Part shown: piece after piece, positions 34,461 to 46,850 of the stretch
Layout of the letters: every line of letters begins with the position of its first letter
Numbering within the stretch: the stretch's first letter is position 1
NCBI GenBank assembly: GCA_039654915.1
Contig: CM077594.1
Coordinates: 15,189,001-15,253,000, forward strand
Reading direction: 5' to 3'
From: Aquilaria yunnanensis
Taxonomy: Eukaryota; Streptophyta; Magnoliopsida; Malvales; Thymelaeaceae
Length of the DNA: 64,000 bases
The notes under the pieces: generated by a model
Told to the model about the DNA's origin: nothing
Database searches by the model: none
Seen by the model: the letters and a program-made list of their open reading frames with translations, nothing else
Translations under genes and position numbers: made by a program

Positions 34461-37107
34461 ATGGAAGTGAGCTTATTTCCGGATCACATCGCCGACATAT
34501 GTCTTGGAAAGCCCGCACTGAGGTCCCTGTCGGTCTCCACCACCACCGTCGCCGACGCCCTGTCGGCACTGAAAAGATCCGGCGAGAGCTCGCTCAGCGT
34601 CTGGAGCTGTGACCACCGGTTTCCGGCCGATGACTGCTTCTTCTGCGTAGGGAAGATCTGCTCTGCGGATATCGTCTGCTTCCTGGCTCGGAAGGAGAAT
34701 CTTCTGGATCCCGCCACAGCGTTTCAGGCCCCGATCTCCGTCCTCCTTCCCAAGGCCCCTGGCGTCGTCAGACATTTGGAACCTAATTCAAGGTTTGTGT
34801 TAATTGTTATTGGTTGGACTTTGATTCTGATGTTTTTAATTTTCCTTTTGCTCGGATGATTGTAGTTACTTGGATCAAATCGGAGCAGAATCATGTTCTA
34901 TTATTACCCCTCCTTGTTTTTTTTCGGTACAGAGAATTATGTATATTAAGTAGAGTTAAACGGTAGATCTGTGATAATTTAAAATCTTCATCCCTACCGC
35001 GCTGCTGAGCCAAGCTGGCGGGACACCCCACGTTTTCAATTGTACATGTTGTGGCAAATACAACTGGCTCCTAATACAATTCATACTTATAAGATTTTTT
35101 TGGAGTAAAAGCACCATTAGTCCCAAAGCTTTAATTCTCATTGCAAATCGTTCCTCAACTTTCATTTCATTATGAATTGGTCCCATACCTTTATACTTCA
35201 TTAAATATTAGTTCTTAGCTTTAGGTAGGTATGAAAACTCAATTTACAGAAAAGAAAACTGATAATTTAAATTGTCCATTAATTATTAGAAAATTACAGC
35301 ATAATTTGAATTTATGGAAAAAAAGATTACCGAATAGTTTAAATTAAAAACTAAAAAGTTAATATTAGATAATTCATGAGAGTTAAAAAATTTAAATTAT
35401 TTGGTAGTTATCTTTTGATAAATTTAAATGTTTCATAATTTTTTGATGATTAATGAGTAATTTAAACTATCAGTTTTTCTTCTCTGTAAATTGAGTTTTT
35501 GTGCGTTCTTAGGTTTATAGACTTATATGTAATGAATTATAAAAGTTTGGATCAATTTACAATGATATGAAGGTTTGGGACCATTGGTGCTATTTACCGA
35601 ATTTTTCTGCTTCGTTATTCTAAAAGAAAAATAAATAAAGTATCTGTCTCATTGTCATAGAGCTTAATGATGTTGTACTATATCTACAGGAAATCACCTC
35701 AATCATATATATTGTAGATTTTCATTTTTCCCTTAATTAGCATATATGTACATTTTTTGTTACAAATATGTTTTTGTGCTCGCCAGAAAAAGGAAATGTA
35801 CATGTATTCCTTTGGATGGAGAAATTGATAATTCCCATATAAAGGCACTTTGTCCCACACTTACATGGACCCTTACATGGTTTTTTTTTTGGGTTAGTGA
35901 CAAACATCTTTATAAGTATCTAGCTTAAATGAAAAATGAATGTGTATTTTCTCGGGATTCTAGAAAGTCACCGAACCAACGTATATGACATTCTAAGGAA
36001 AAAAAGATGGAGAGCCAAGGCCCAATATTCAAATACTTGACTTCTTTAGGTGCCCCTAAATCTCAGGTTTAGACCAACTAATGTGAAGCTGCAGTAGCCA
36101 TACATATTGAATGGTTGAAGTTTGTGCATGAGCTCCAGACAATTTTGGTAGCCAAATCGAATAAAATTTAGGAGCCAAATCGAATAAAATTTAGGATCTT
36201 AAATATTCTAACGAATCTAACTATTTTTCTCATACAAAAAAAATATATTTTCAGCTTGGTGGATGCAATAGATGTGATGCTAGATGGCGCACAAAACCTC
36301 GTTATACCTCTAAGAATGGCAACTGCAGAGTCACGGAAAAGGCAGCTCCAAATATCTCTGTCAAACCTCACGCTCCACAACCACAACCGCGAGTACTGTT
36401 GGCTCACTCAGGAGGACGTAATCCGCTACCTACTCACCTCAATCACCCGCTTCAGCCCCACCCCCAGCTACCCAATCAGCGCCCTCCATGTCATCGAAAC
36501 AGATCACATCTTAGCCGTCCATTACGACGACTCCGCTGCGTTGGCTCTCCCCTTGATCGCTCGGTCTCTTTTGACCCAGACCTCGGTCGCCGTCCTTGAC
36601 CATGACGGCAAGTTGGTCGGAGAAATCTGCCCGCTGACTTTGAATTTCTCTGACGAGACCGTGTCGCCGGCGATCGCTACCCTTTCGGTTGGCGACTTGA
36701 TGGCGTACTTGGACTGCTGTGGACCGCCGGAGGAGCTGGTCCAGCTTGTGAAGGAGAGACTGCGGGAGAGGAATTTGGAGTCGGCGTTGGAATTGATGGA
36801 GGAGGATTGTGGGATTTGGTCATCGTCGTGTTCGTCGCGTTCGTCGGCATCGTCGGATGAGGAGTTCGGGCTTGGACGGAGTATCAGCAGGTCCATTGGG
36901 TTTGGGTACCCATCGGCGCCGAGGTTGTCTAGGAGCTCAGAGATAGCCGTTTGCCACCCCGGGAGCTCGCTGGTGGCGGTGATGATTCAGGCGCTTTCGC
37001 TGCGTGTGACCTATCTGTGGGTCGTCGAAGAGGACGGAAGCTTGGTCGGGATAGTGACGTTCACCGGGATGCTGAAAGTTTTCCGGGAAAGGTTGAGGAG
37101 TATCTGA
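34461..37107 (+). CDS. CBSX5: CBS-domain protein, CBSX5-like, two exons
   Basis: Exons are 34461-34792 and 36255-37107, joined AAG|GTTTG...TTCAG|C in phase, giving 394 residues, close to the roughly 390 of Arabidopsis CBSX5. The N terminus (MEVSLFPDHIADICLGKPAL) and the motifs LSVWSC, VLLPKAPG, DAIDVMLDGAQNLVIPL, YCWLTQEDVIRYLL, TSVAVLD, LSVGDLMAYLD and VTYLWVVEEDGSLVG follow that family in order. CBS modules sense adenosyl ligands and regulate other proteins; the exact partner of CBSX5 is not well defined. A Ser-rich, acidic linker near residues 280-305 separates the last CBS part, which ends GMLKVFRERLRSI. The exon 2 frame is strongly biased to G/C at third positions, unlike its flanks. The 1.46-kb intron contains a miniature element. 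Minus-strand frames over these exons are shadows. Confidence 0.92.
35098..35602. mobile_element. MITE in the intron of the CBSX5-like gene
   Basis: Inverted arms of about 200 bp: GTAAAAGCACCATTAGTCCC on the left and GTAAATAGCACCAATGGTCCC read from the right. Further in, both arms have AACTCAATTTACAGA and AAACTGATA or its close variant. It has no coding capacity and lies wholly in the intron. Confidence 0.75.
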
Positions 37108-37621
37108 CGTGTCTTGCAGAGGAGAAGGGAGCCGGGTTCACAAATTTCTGGGAGCAGCAAGAACTACGTTCTTTTGTTTTACCGCAGTAATATTTGGAAA
37201 ACCACATTTTTCAGATTCCAAATAGATGATTAATTTTGGATAGCTGGGGAGACAAAAGATTCATCATTTACTGCTCAAGAATAATAGATTCTATATTCAC
37301 GTTATTCTAGATGGTGGTACATTCAGTTGAAACTTGAATGCTGAGGGGTTTAGTTAAAAAAAAAAAAAGGAGAGGTTTTTAAAAAGGTTTTGAAAAGATT
37401 TAGCTAGGCCGAAACAAAGAAGATTAATCAACAGCCAATTAATTAGAACACCATAAAATTTACTATAGATAAATTATAACCATCTTCAAATTCTTATGTT
37501 CTGTAAAAACTAACAAGCAAATTTAAGTTTTATGCTGAGTTGATGTGAGATTCTGAACTATCCAAGATTTTTGTTAATATTCAGAAACATCCTTATAGGT
37601 TAATAAGGAATGAGATATTAA
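37108..37621. other. 3' flank of the CBSX5-like gene
   Basis: This follows the stop codon directly and probably includes the 3' UTR. An A-rich run lies at about 37354-37368. No further gene is supported. Confidence 0.45.
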
Positions 37622-37850
37622 TATTGTCTAGAAGCTCGGAGGTGACCATTTGCCGGCCCAGGAGCTTGCTGGTGGCAATGATGATTCAGGCACTTTTGCA
37701 CGCGTGACCTATCTATGGGTAGTGGGAGAGGACAAAAGTTTGTTGGAATAGTAATGTTCACTGAGATGCTGAAAGTTTTCTGGGAAAGTTTGAGGTTTAC
37801 ATGACTGTATCTTGAAGAGGAGAAGGAAGACGGGTTCACAAATGGAAAAG
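37622..37850 (+). pseudogene. Duplicated fragment of the CBSX5-like 3' end
   Basis: This stretch matches 36927-37147 of the gene base for base over most of its length, with landmarks TTGTCTAGAAGCTCGGAGG, GTGGCAATGATGATTCAGGC, GATGCTGAAAGTTTTC and GGGTTCACAAAT. Small deletions (for example after GACAAAAG and in the Leu-Ser-Leu-Arg region) break the reading frame. It covers the last CBS half plus some 3' UTR and has no promoter or start, so it is a local non-functional duplicate. Confidence 0.85.
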
Positions 37851-40076
37851 GCTGGAATGCGCATTTTTTACTTTGCCAACTTTAACAAGTTACTCTTTTA
37901 TCTTTGATTTGAAGCGACTTAGTCCCTCAATTTTACAAAATTTAGAGAGTTAGTTTAAATTGGATGAAAGTGTAAACGAGGATAGACGTGGTGTTAGTGT
38001 GACGTGGGGCATGTGTGGGGTTGTACTAAGCTGGTAATGGTGGGAAGGATTGGTGGCAATTGACTAGTTAGTAGGACAAAGAGTGAGGGACCATAAAATA
38101 GTACTTCAAAGCTGGTTTGGCGAGTTCCTAATTTGCGAGGTGAAAGTGACTCTCAATGAAACTAGGAGCTTGGTCGAATTCGATAAGTAATAACAGATGA
38201 AGATTAACGAGGTACAGAAGCCTTCATTTTTTAGTAGACAATTTCAACATTCCCAAGTGGAATGGAGGGTTATTCTAAGCATGCAACATCTTCATCCATG
38301 ATCAACAGTGTTCACTTCATATATCTAAACTACCTCAAATATACAGCTAATATATAGCTAAAATAACTACTACACAAAAAAGGATATTACATTGTATTTA
38401 GTAAGTAGAAGTTGAATTCATGACCAGGGGATGTAAAAAATTAAGGGAAACTCTCACCTCGACCCCTCTACAACTTCCTTACTGTATGTAAAGAACCTCC
38501 CAAGTATAAAGCTGTTGGAAATGTCTTGATACCGTCCTACAAAAGGAAAAAGAATTTTCCAATGTTTAGGCTCAGTGTTTTGCAGATTAATGTTTTACTG
38601 CACAACCACATTTTAGAGTCACAAAAATTGATTTTATATGTCATTTATTTGTCTTTAGAAACTTGGAGACAAATAAATAATTGTCTTTGATAATGGTGTT
38701 GCCAAAAGTGTTTAGAGATAGGTAGGGAACCATTACTTTTGTTCTCTTACAAAATAAGTTAGGGAACTCTTGCATTTTTCATCTACAGCAATTCAGAAGA
38801 CACATCAATTTGTTGTTAAATAGAAAATTATTTACGATGCCAAAGGAAAAAGAAATGGGCAAGGAGAAATACAAAACTGATTTTTCTCAAGCCTTTTACC
38901 CTTTTATTTCGAACCCAGGACCCCAAATCCATATTCCTAATATATTAGCATTCTAACAGTCCAAAAAAGGAAAATTATGAGTAATTATTGTTGAAATTTA
39001 ATTCTTTTATTATCCAGTTTCCTTATTTTTTTTTATTTCAAAAAATTATTTATTTATTTTTTTTAATTAAATTTTTAAAAGTCACTTATTTCCATGATAC
39101 TTAATATCTTAATCGTGTGTTTTCTTATATGTTCTTTATGCTTATGCTTGTCATGTTTTGAGGTATTCATACTCATTACAATTTTTTTATATATTGAATA
39201 AAGCATGTTCTATTATCATTTATATCACATTTTCCTTAAAAAATAACGGGTAAAATAATTTATTTTCAACATGCTCTAGTTAATGCCCCATAAAAGAAAA
39301 AAAGAAAACTAAACCCAGTCACAAAGAAAAAACAAAAAGATGGAGTTTATTTGTTTTCCTTTTTCTTTACACGTATAAAATAAAGTGAAGGTTTGCAATT
39401 TCATCCAAGAAACTATACAAAAATGGCGTCACTTTTTAACAATGTTGAATGCACTTTCATTTTAGTTTCTTTTGGAGACAGATATATATGTTCCTATAAT
39501 GACGGATACATAAGAGGATATATATTTAGAGACAAATGATTGGATATTAGAGACATTTATTCTATGCGAAAATTACTAGGACCCTTGAGGTTAGGTCAAA
39601 CCTACATATGGATCATCCATTTTTCAAATACCTACATTTACTCCCTACAAAATTAACTCCATTATTCACTGTTAGACAAAAAATAAGGATACATCTAATT
39701 TTTACTGACATGACCATCTTTGGCCCATGCCCAGGAAGCTTGTAAGAACTGGTATCATGATGGTTGCAATTGGCTAATTGTATATGTACGTGGATTAAAA
39801 CTCCGTGATGCTAGTTGATTAACCTAGAATATGCAAAATGTATGCTCTTCATGCTTTGACTTGGATTAGCAAAATCCATAAAACATTGACTTGACCAAGA
39901 CATTTTCATAGAAAATAAATTTAAGATAGCCAAAACATACAAAATTAATATTTATGTGAGTTTACTACACAATGAAATGGGATAAATTTTACCCTTGTCC
40001 CAAAATTTAGGTTAGGATTATGAGAGGTATGGAATTACCCAAAATTGACTCTTCATGTGTTTTATTAGCTAAAAGA
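37851..40076. other. Unassigned intergenic sequence
   Basis: AT-rich with no supported gene. A segment at about 39575-39670 (CCTTGAGGTTAGGTCAAACC, CCTACATTTACTCCC) resembles one arm of the foldback family seen at 32435 and 51935, without a clear partner. Confidence 0.4.
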
Positions 40077-40425
40077 TAATCTTGGTTCTTGGAATAAGTT
40101 ATATTAGATACTTTGGCCCTTGTACTAAAAAGCAAAAAACTTTGGCTCCAGACTTGACAAATGACATACTTTGCTCCATTAACTTAGTAATACCCACAAA
40201 TAATGACAATTTTGGTCTTTTATTTAGTTCAAAGAAAATCTATCTGTAGTGAATGACTATCAAAACATAATTATATTATTAGAACCATTGCCATTATGTA
40301 TGAGTCTTAGTGAATGAAACAAAGTGTGATTTGTCAAGCTGGGGGGCCAAGTGTGCCACTTTTTACCTCATGATAGGCAAAGTGTCTACTATGACCCAGT
40401 TCAAGGGCCAAAATTGTCTTTAAAC
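40077..40425. mobile_element. MITE with inverted repeats of about 100 bp
   Basis: The left arm has ACTTTGGCCCTTGTACT, GACTTGACAAATGACA and TTTGCTCCATTAAC. The reverse complement of the right arm has TTTTGGCCCTTGAACT, GCTTGACAAATCACA and TTTGTTTCATT. No coding capacity. Confidence 0.65.
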
Positions 40426-41439
40426 CAATTATGTTGATGACTTGGTTGATTTGTTAACATTGTATCTGTCATTCTTTTTGCTGGTTTGGGTTTGATGCCC
40501 ATTGGACACCAAGGTATCGAGTTATTGGGCCTATGGTCTAATTGACAATGGAAGCTCATGGCAGTCTATGTAAGCTTGAAAATCAAGGCACATGCCCATT
40601 AACTCTACCTTTTGGCTATTTATACAAGGAGCATCTCTTCACATTTCCCCGGAGTTTATGGATTCTTTGTACATATCACTTTCATATACAATTGAATTTT
40701 TATGTGATTTCATTTGTACATATGTGTTTTACTTTTTGTACATATTTATCACTTGTTTTATATATCAAATTTTATACATATCTACCATTCGATTTGTATA
40801 TATCTCCAATTTTGATGAGAAATAAGATTTGACACATTTACACTAGTTTACACTATTAAATATATCAGTAACATATCTGTGATCTTATTTGTACATATAT
40901 CACATATTATTTGTACTGATCTTTCACAATCTTTATACATCAAGTTTATATCAGTATTTGATTTTTGGTATCTAATCTGTTCATATCTCTAATTTTGTGA
41001 AGTAAAATTTTATGTGCTTACACTTGTTTTATGCTATGAATGGTAGTATTGGAATACAAAAAGAACATAAAAGGTAAAGTGTACATTAAACTTACTTATC
41101 CAAGGAAGAACAAAATTTCATGCCATAAGCCTATGGCTTTAGACTCCAGTATCCATAAACAGACTCTTGAAATTTTGAAACAAATTGGTTGTGAATGCAA
41201 TTTTATTAGATTAAAAAATTGTTAATTGTTATATTTATATGATAAAAACTAAAAAACTCAAAAACCAAAACGAAGAAAACCAAATATAAAGTACTGGTTT
41301 TGTTCGGTTCTTGAGTTAAGTAGAAACTTTTTTCAACCATATTGTCCTTTAGCATTTTGATACCTGCATTCTCACTCTTAACGAATGGTGATATGCTAGT
41401 ATTTACCCAAAAGAAATCATTCGCACGCTGTTTGTTTTT
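40426..41439. other. Unassigned, with TTTGTACATAT-rich degenerate repeats
   Basis: Between about 40665 and 41000 the phrase TTTGTACATAT and variants recur every 30-60 bp. Frames of 96 and 77 codons across it (from 40542) are products of this repeat and show no domain. Confidence 0.45.
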
Positions 41440-43190
41440 TTAGTATGTTCTTCTATTTTTTTTTTGGGAAACTTGTAATAACCCAACCTATATTTTATTA
41501 TTATTATTTTTTATTTTTGAAAACCTACCCTTTATCTCCACTTCTTTTCTGCTCTCCGGTAGTAACTTTTAAAACCTTAATTTATAATGACTATCTTCCA
41601 TAGTTTTAATATTTCTAATATATTTCTTGCAATTGATAGACGTTTTAAATTATTAGCTTTTCTTCTCTATAAATGCATTTGTCTTTGTAAATGCAAACAA
41701 GTATTTTCTAAACATCAGTAAACTGTAAAAAAAATATCAAAAAGTTTGAAATTACTAGAATATATTTTAGTAGTGCAAAAAGAACTTTAGTGATAAATTT
41801 GAGCTGAGCCTAAAATATTAGTGGCAATTTTAGATTTGTGCCTATTTTCTTGTCTTAATTTCCTTTTCTGTTTATCCAAATAGGAAGGATCTAATATGTG
41901 TCCGACATTTTGTGTACTGTATAGACTAATTTATGTTTCTGTCCTTGTTAAAATTTCCAAATTCCGGTAATGTCCCTGTTTCTTTTGGATGTCAATTTGT
42001 CTCCACGTTCCTGCTTTACCATTGGTTATCTGAGTAGAGCGTCGTCAATTTTGAGAGCCCACCATCATGGAGGCTCCCCCGCCGTCCCGCCATCGGCTAC
42101 TTCCTTCACTGTTATCGATCGCACCTCCGGCCACCGCCAACGTGTTCCTTTCTCTGCCACCACCAGTTGTTTCGGCTCACCACTGTTGTCTCCTTTTCTT
42201 CTAGTCGGACACTAGGGAGGAATTTGTAGCGATCAACTGCTTGAACTTGCTGGAGGGTTACGTGGTAACGTGGGCGATTCCCAGGTGGTGAGGCCGGGCT
42301 CCGGCGATGGCTTTGCTTACCCAAAAAAAAACAAAAAATCATTAGCATACGGTTTTGCCCTTTTTAGTATTTTCTTCAATTTTCTTTTGGGAAACTTGTG
42401 ATAATCCTGTTAAGGGTGAGTAGTAGTTGGACAAAATAAAAGACCAAATAAATCGATTATATTCGAATAAAAATGGTTTGATTTCCTTTTAAGTTTGGTC
42501 GGTTCGGACCAAAGTCAAATTTTATATACTTAAAACCGAATAGACAGAATAAAAATAAATATTGTATCATTATCTATAATGACTCTATATATAAAGTTAT
42601 TTCTTCATATCTTTTACTGTTATGGATAATAACCCTATATATATAAAGTATTTTTGACTAATTTTGGAATATAAGTTATCTATCATTCTTTAATTTTAGG
42701 TATAAGATGTAAAAAGTTTAATATTTATCTTATGTTTTTATTTTTTATGTGTCTAAGTTTTAGAAAAATAAACCAAATAAACTGAAATGTAATTCGAATA
42801 GCTCCGACATATAATTTGGACAATTTGGATACAATTCATAAAAATAAAAAACTGATCGAATCATAATGTTTGGATCTGTTCTAAATTTAACTAATCGAAT
42901 GCTTACTCCTAAACCATGAGGTTTATCTTAACCTACACTTTACCTTATTTATTTATTTATTTTTTAAAAACCTATATTTTGTCTCTACTTCTTTTACATT
43001 GTCACGTAGCAATCTATCCAGTAATTTTAATCTATCCAAATTTTTTTTTAACAGTCGATAGAAATTTTAAATTATTACCTTTTCACCTTTATAAATACAT
43101 TCTTGTCTTTGTATATGCAAATAAGTATTTTTTGAATATCAATAAACTGTGTAAAATATCAAAAAATTTAAAATTACTAAAATATATGTA
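41440..43190. mobile_element. Cluster of related MITE arms around a GC-rich core
   Basis: The segment 41440-41760 is repeated directly at about 42355-42410 plus 42911-43190. Landmarks are TTTTGGGAAACTTGT, AAACCTA followed by TTTTGTCTC or TTTATCTCC, and TTTTAAATTATTA. The second copy is split by the element at 42412-42910. Between the copies lies a GC-rich stretch at 42050-42320, unlike its surroundings, that may be captured sequence. Frames there (81 and 78 codons) are not recognised. Confidence 0.5.
42412..42910. mobile_element. hAT-like MITE
   Basis: The left end AAGGGTGAGTA and the reverse complement of the right end (AGGAGTAAGCATTCG) resemble a known plant hAT-MITE style with GGGTGAGCATTCGG ends. 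The interior includes TTTGGTCGGTTCGGACC and AAAACCGAATAGA, also typical. It interrupts a repeat arm, which fixes its borders. The target duplication is not clear. Confidence 0.5.
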
Positions 43191-43472
43191 TCGGACAGTT
43201 TTGTGTTAGGGTTCTAAAAATTGTTGTTGAAAAGTGTAAAATAAATATGGGATAATGTATAAATTTTTTAAAGTAGAATGATAAAATATATGTTAGATCA
43301 AACAATGAAACTTTTTAGTTATTTCCTCTTTTTTCTGTACATGCAAACACAAGGGAACAGAATTTTATGCACGTGGAGCCTACCACTCACTCCAATATCC
43401 ATAAACAGCCTTTGAAATTTCAAGATTATTTATCTTATTCTTATCTGTGCTCCCCGCTCTCTCCATCAATGG

Positions 43473-43951
43473 TTTTTTTAGGGCGAAAAGTCGTTTTTGG
43501 ACCCTAAACTTCAATGACTCAGACACTTTACCCCCTCAAGTTAGATCAGTAGAACTCACCCCCCTAAACTTGCCGAAACAAGGGGAAGAACTCGCTGAAG
43601 AATACTGTGAAGAAATTGATCAGCAATCCTCCAGATTGCACAAACCTTGAAGCAACTCCTGTGTGTGGAAAACACAAATGTGAATTTCCCCCAAATCTTT
43701 GAAGGGCTTCCCTGCTATGGTTATGTGTTCTACCCTGATCCATGAAGAGCAAAGGCTCTTAACCTAATCACACAAATGGAAAAATGGAGCAAATGGTTCT
43801 TTAATCACGTGATAGTCACATGGATTCAAAAGAACTAAAGTGCCTTATTTTGGCAAGTTTAGGGGTGAATTCGACTGATTCTAAGCTTAGGGGGTTGAGT
43901 GTCCATTTTATTGAAATTTAGGGGCCAAAATGGCTTTAAGTGAAGAAAAAA
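43473..43951. mobile_element. Mutator-style MITE upstream of the AIRP2-like gene
   Basis: Arms of about 100 bp pair: GTTTTTGGACCCTAAACTTCA, then CACCCCCCTAAACTTGCC on the left. From the right they read CATTTTGGCCCCTAAATTTCA, then CACCCCTAAACTTGCC. Its right end lies about 275 bp before the ATG of the AIRP2-like gene. The inside is not recognisably coding. Confidence 0.65.
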
Positions 43952-43987
43952 GTATTTTAAAAACGCCCGTCGAAGGAGGCTTTATCA

Positions 43988-43994
43988 ACGTGTC
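43988..43994 (+). promoter_or_regulatory. ABRE-like motif upstream of the AIRP2-like gene
   Basis: ACGTGTC is an ABA-responsive element core, 232 bp before the first ATG. AIRP2 of Arabidopsis is ABA-induced, so the motif fits, but a single 7-bp match is weak evidence. A G-box CACGTG also lies in intron 1 at 44321. Confidence 0.3.
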
Positions 43995-44225
43995 ACTATC
44001 GCTTCACTCACAAAGGACCGGATGGAAAGTAGCATCAGCACTACCTAGAAAGGCCAGAAGGAACTACCCACCAAAAACAGCTCTCTCTGCGGAAATTCGG
44101 GGAAATTAGGGTTTTTGTAATTCTGGGCAGCCAGACTCATCGCTCCTTCCTTTCCTCAATTTCGAATTGCATCTCTGGTGGGTCCTGCCTTTTTTCTTTT
44201 TCTTTTTTTTTTCTTTTGGCGGGAG

Positions 44226-46799
44226 ATGTACGTGGGTTCTATGCGTAAATCGTTCAAGGACTCGCTCAAGGTGCTCGAAGCCGATATCCAGCATGCTAAT
44301 ACTCTGTAAGTCTCTCCGATCACGTGGATTTTCCACCTTTTTCATCTGGGATTCTCTGTTTCCTCAGAAGAAACAGAGGCTTTTCTTTCTTTTTTTCCCC
44401 TTCCAAACTGGTGTCAGAATTCTTAATTTATTTTATTCATCTCTTTTTTAATGCTTTATCGTGATCAGATAGTGTTGTCCCGTTGTGTTAGCGTATGTTG
44501 CTCTGCATAAATTTGGATTCTAATATCTCTTATAATTTCTGTAGATTTTGCTATTTTCTAATGCAATGGTCGTTGGAAAATGGGGGTATTTGGAAATTGG
44601 AATTGAGGGTCATTGATTTGGGAGGAGTAGCTTACATTTTGCCCAGTTTCATTTTACAAGATTTTCAATACTATTATGGTTGAATCTTACTTGTAAGAGT
44701 TGGACGTCTTGGCGAGAGCTGGAGCTTCCTATCCACTTATGTGTTGACCCTTCTCGGGTTTGTTTTTTAAAAAAAAAACAAGGGGGATTATTTTTCACCC
44801 TTATGTGGGCCATTAGCATTATCTTCATAGATATCATAATCAGGCTTCACATGGCATGTGGGTTCCTCTCATTTCCTGCCTTCTCTACATTGTAATGCCA
44901 GGATGGGTAGGTGAACTAATAAATTATCAGCAGTTGCTCCCTTAAAGTGCCTCTCTCTCTCTCTCTCTCTCCTTTGATTCAAGGTTGGGTTTGGGAGCTT
45001 TTACCTAGTCCTAATACGAGGAAATTGAACGAGTAATTTTTTGTATGAATATGAACGTCTGCGTTTATAAATCCTGGTTCCTTCTCTAAGTACTGCTGTT
45101 TACAATCTGAGCTCATGGGTCAATTTCCTACTGAACACGGCTAGAAATATTTGATCTTGGCCACATTTCCCTCTTGAAAATAATTGCTTGGGCGCGACCG
45201 GGCAACTATTGGAATATATAAAGTCTCTTTTATTAGATTGTTGTTGTCAAATATACATCTGCTCATCCATATGTATCTTTAACTATGTAAATGGGTATTA
45301 CCTTTTGGTGAAACTTTTCAACCTCATTAGTTATGTTCATCTTATGGAAGGAAAAAAAGGTCAAAGATTTATTAGATTTGTAGATACCTGTTTATTTAGG
45401 GCGACAATCTGTATCTTCGCTTGGGGCTGTGTTCCAAACTCCATTCTGCCCTGTCTAATTTCAACCCTTATAAATTAAGGGGAGAGAAATTCCTTTTTGG
45501 GGTATTTACAAAGCATACCTTTGCAATGAAAAAGGGACTGGATGCTTCAACTATTTGAGCAACCGGCTGGTTTACTAAACTCTGCTTCACAAGTTTCCAG
45601 GATCAGAAGGATCCAGTGCTCTTAACACTAACTGCTGACTTTTTCTGGATTGCATAATTGGAGGCTAGCGAGGAATTTTCAATAGTGGGCACCCACTACC
45701 TTTCACCAGTTAGAGAGGCTTTGTTATGGCCCAGGAAAACTTGGTCATAGAAACTTATATCAGCTGGTAAATGAGCCACCGTCATCAGATCAAAGAAAAC
45801 AACATTGCTGTAACAACCCACTTCATTCCTCGAAAGAATCACACTTCGCAACCAGCATTTACAACCCAAGGGGAGATCAGCTGCGTACTAATTAATAGGA
45901 TGGCCAACCTATGCTATATTCTAATTACCGATCTAGCTATTCATCAGAAATATGACTTTGGCCAGTTCAAGGGTAGAATGGATTGCTTTAAAAATGGGGG
46001 AGAGGGAAGAGATTTGGGTTACCCTCACTTCTGCATTTTTTAGGCTATTGAGGTCATCATATGTACGTATATGTTGACATTACTAATAGGCAATGCAATT
46101 TGTAGGGCATCAGATTTTCCGAGGGAGTATGATGGTGCCTGCGTTCAGATGAGAATGTCCTACAGTCCAGCTGCACACTTTTTCCTGTTCTTGATGCAAT
46201 GGACAGATTGCCACCTTGCTGGAGCGCTTGGACTCTTAAGAATACTAATCTATAAGGTGGACCTCTTATGCCTTGGGTAATATGTAATGCTTCTCTGTAT
46301 AGTTTAATTACAAAATTCTTTTCTGATTTGGGCTCTTGTTTCTTGCTTCAGGTTTATGTAGATGGCACAACCACCATGTCTACACATGAAAGGAAAGCAA
46401 GCATAAGAGAATTCTATGGTACGGTTCTATGTTTGTGAGCCTTGGCAAAATTTAGCTGTGCTTTTTTTTTTTCTTGTGGTCATTTGCTGGATGTGATGAA
46501 TGGCAACTCTAGCAAGTAAATATTTTGTAACCTATGAAACCTAATTATGGTGTGGGCAGCGGTGATATATCCCTCCTTGCTCCAACTTCAGAAAGGTGTA
46601 ACTGATACCGAAGATAAAAAGCAGAAGGTTGTCTGCATGGAAAGGTATCGAAGAAGAGACGATGAAGACCATCGACAAATTCTGGATGTTGATTCTGAGA
46701 GAGAAGATGAGTGTGGAATATGCATGGAGTTGAACAGTAAGATCGTCTTGCCAAACTGCAATCATGCTATGTGCTTGAAGTGTTACCGAGACTGGTAAA

Positions 46800-46850
<51 letters not shown>

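Noticed and set aside
34366..34775. Minus-strand frames of 67, 77 and 100 codons
   Set aside because: They are shadows of exon 1 of the CBSX5-like gene, whose plus-strand frame is clearly conserved.
40542..40832. Overlapping frames of 96 and 77 codons, Phe/Tyr/Leu-rich
   Set aside because: They derive from degenerate TTTGTACATAT repeats and show no family motif.
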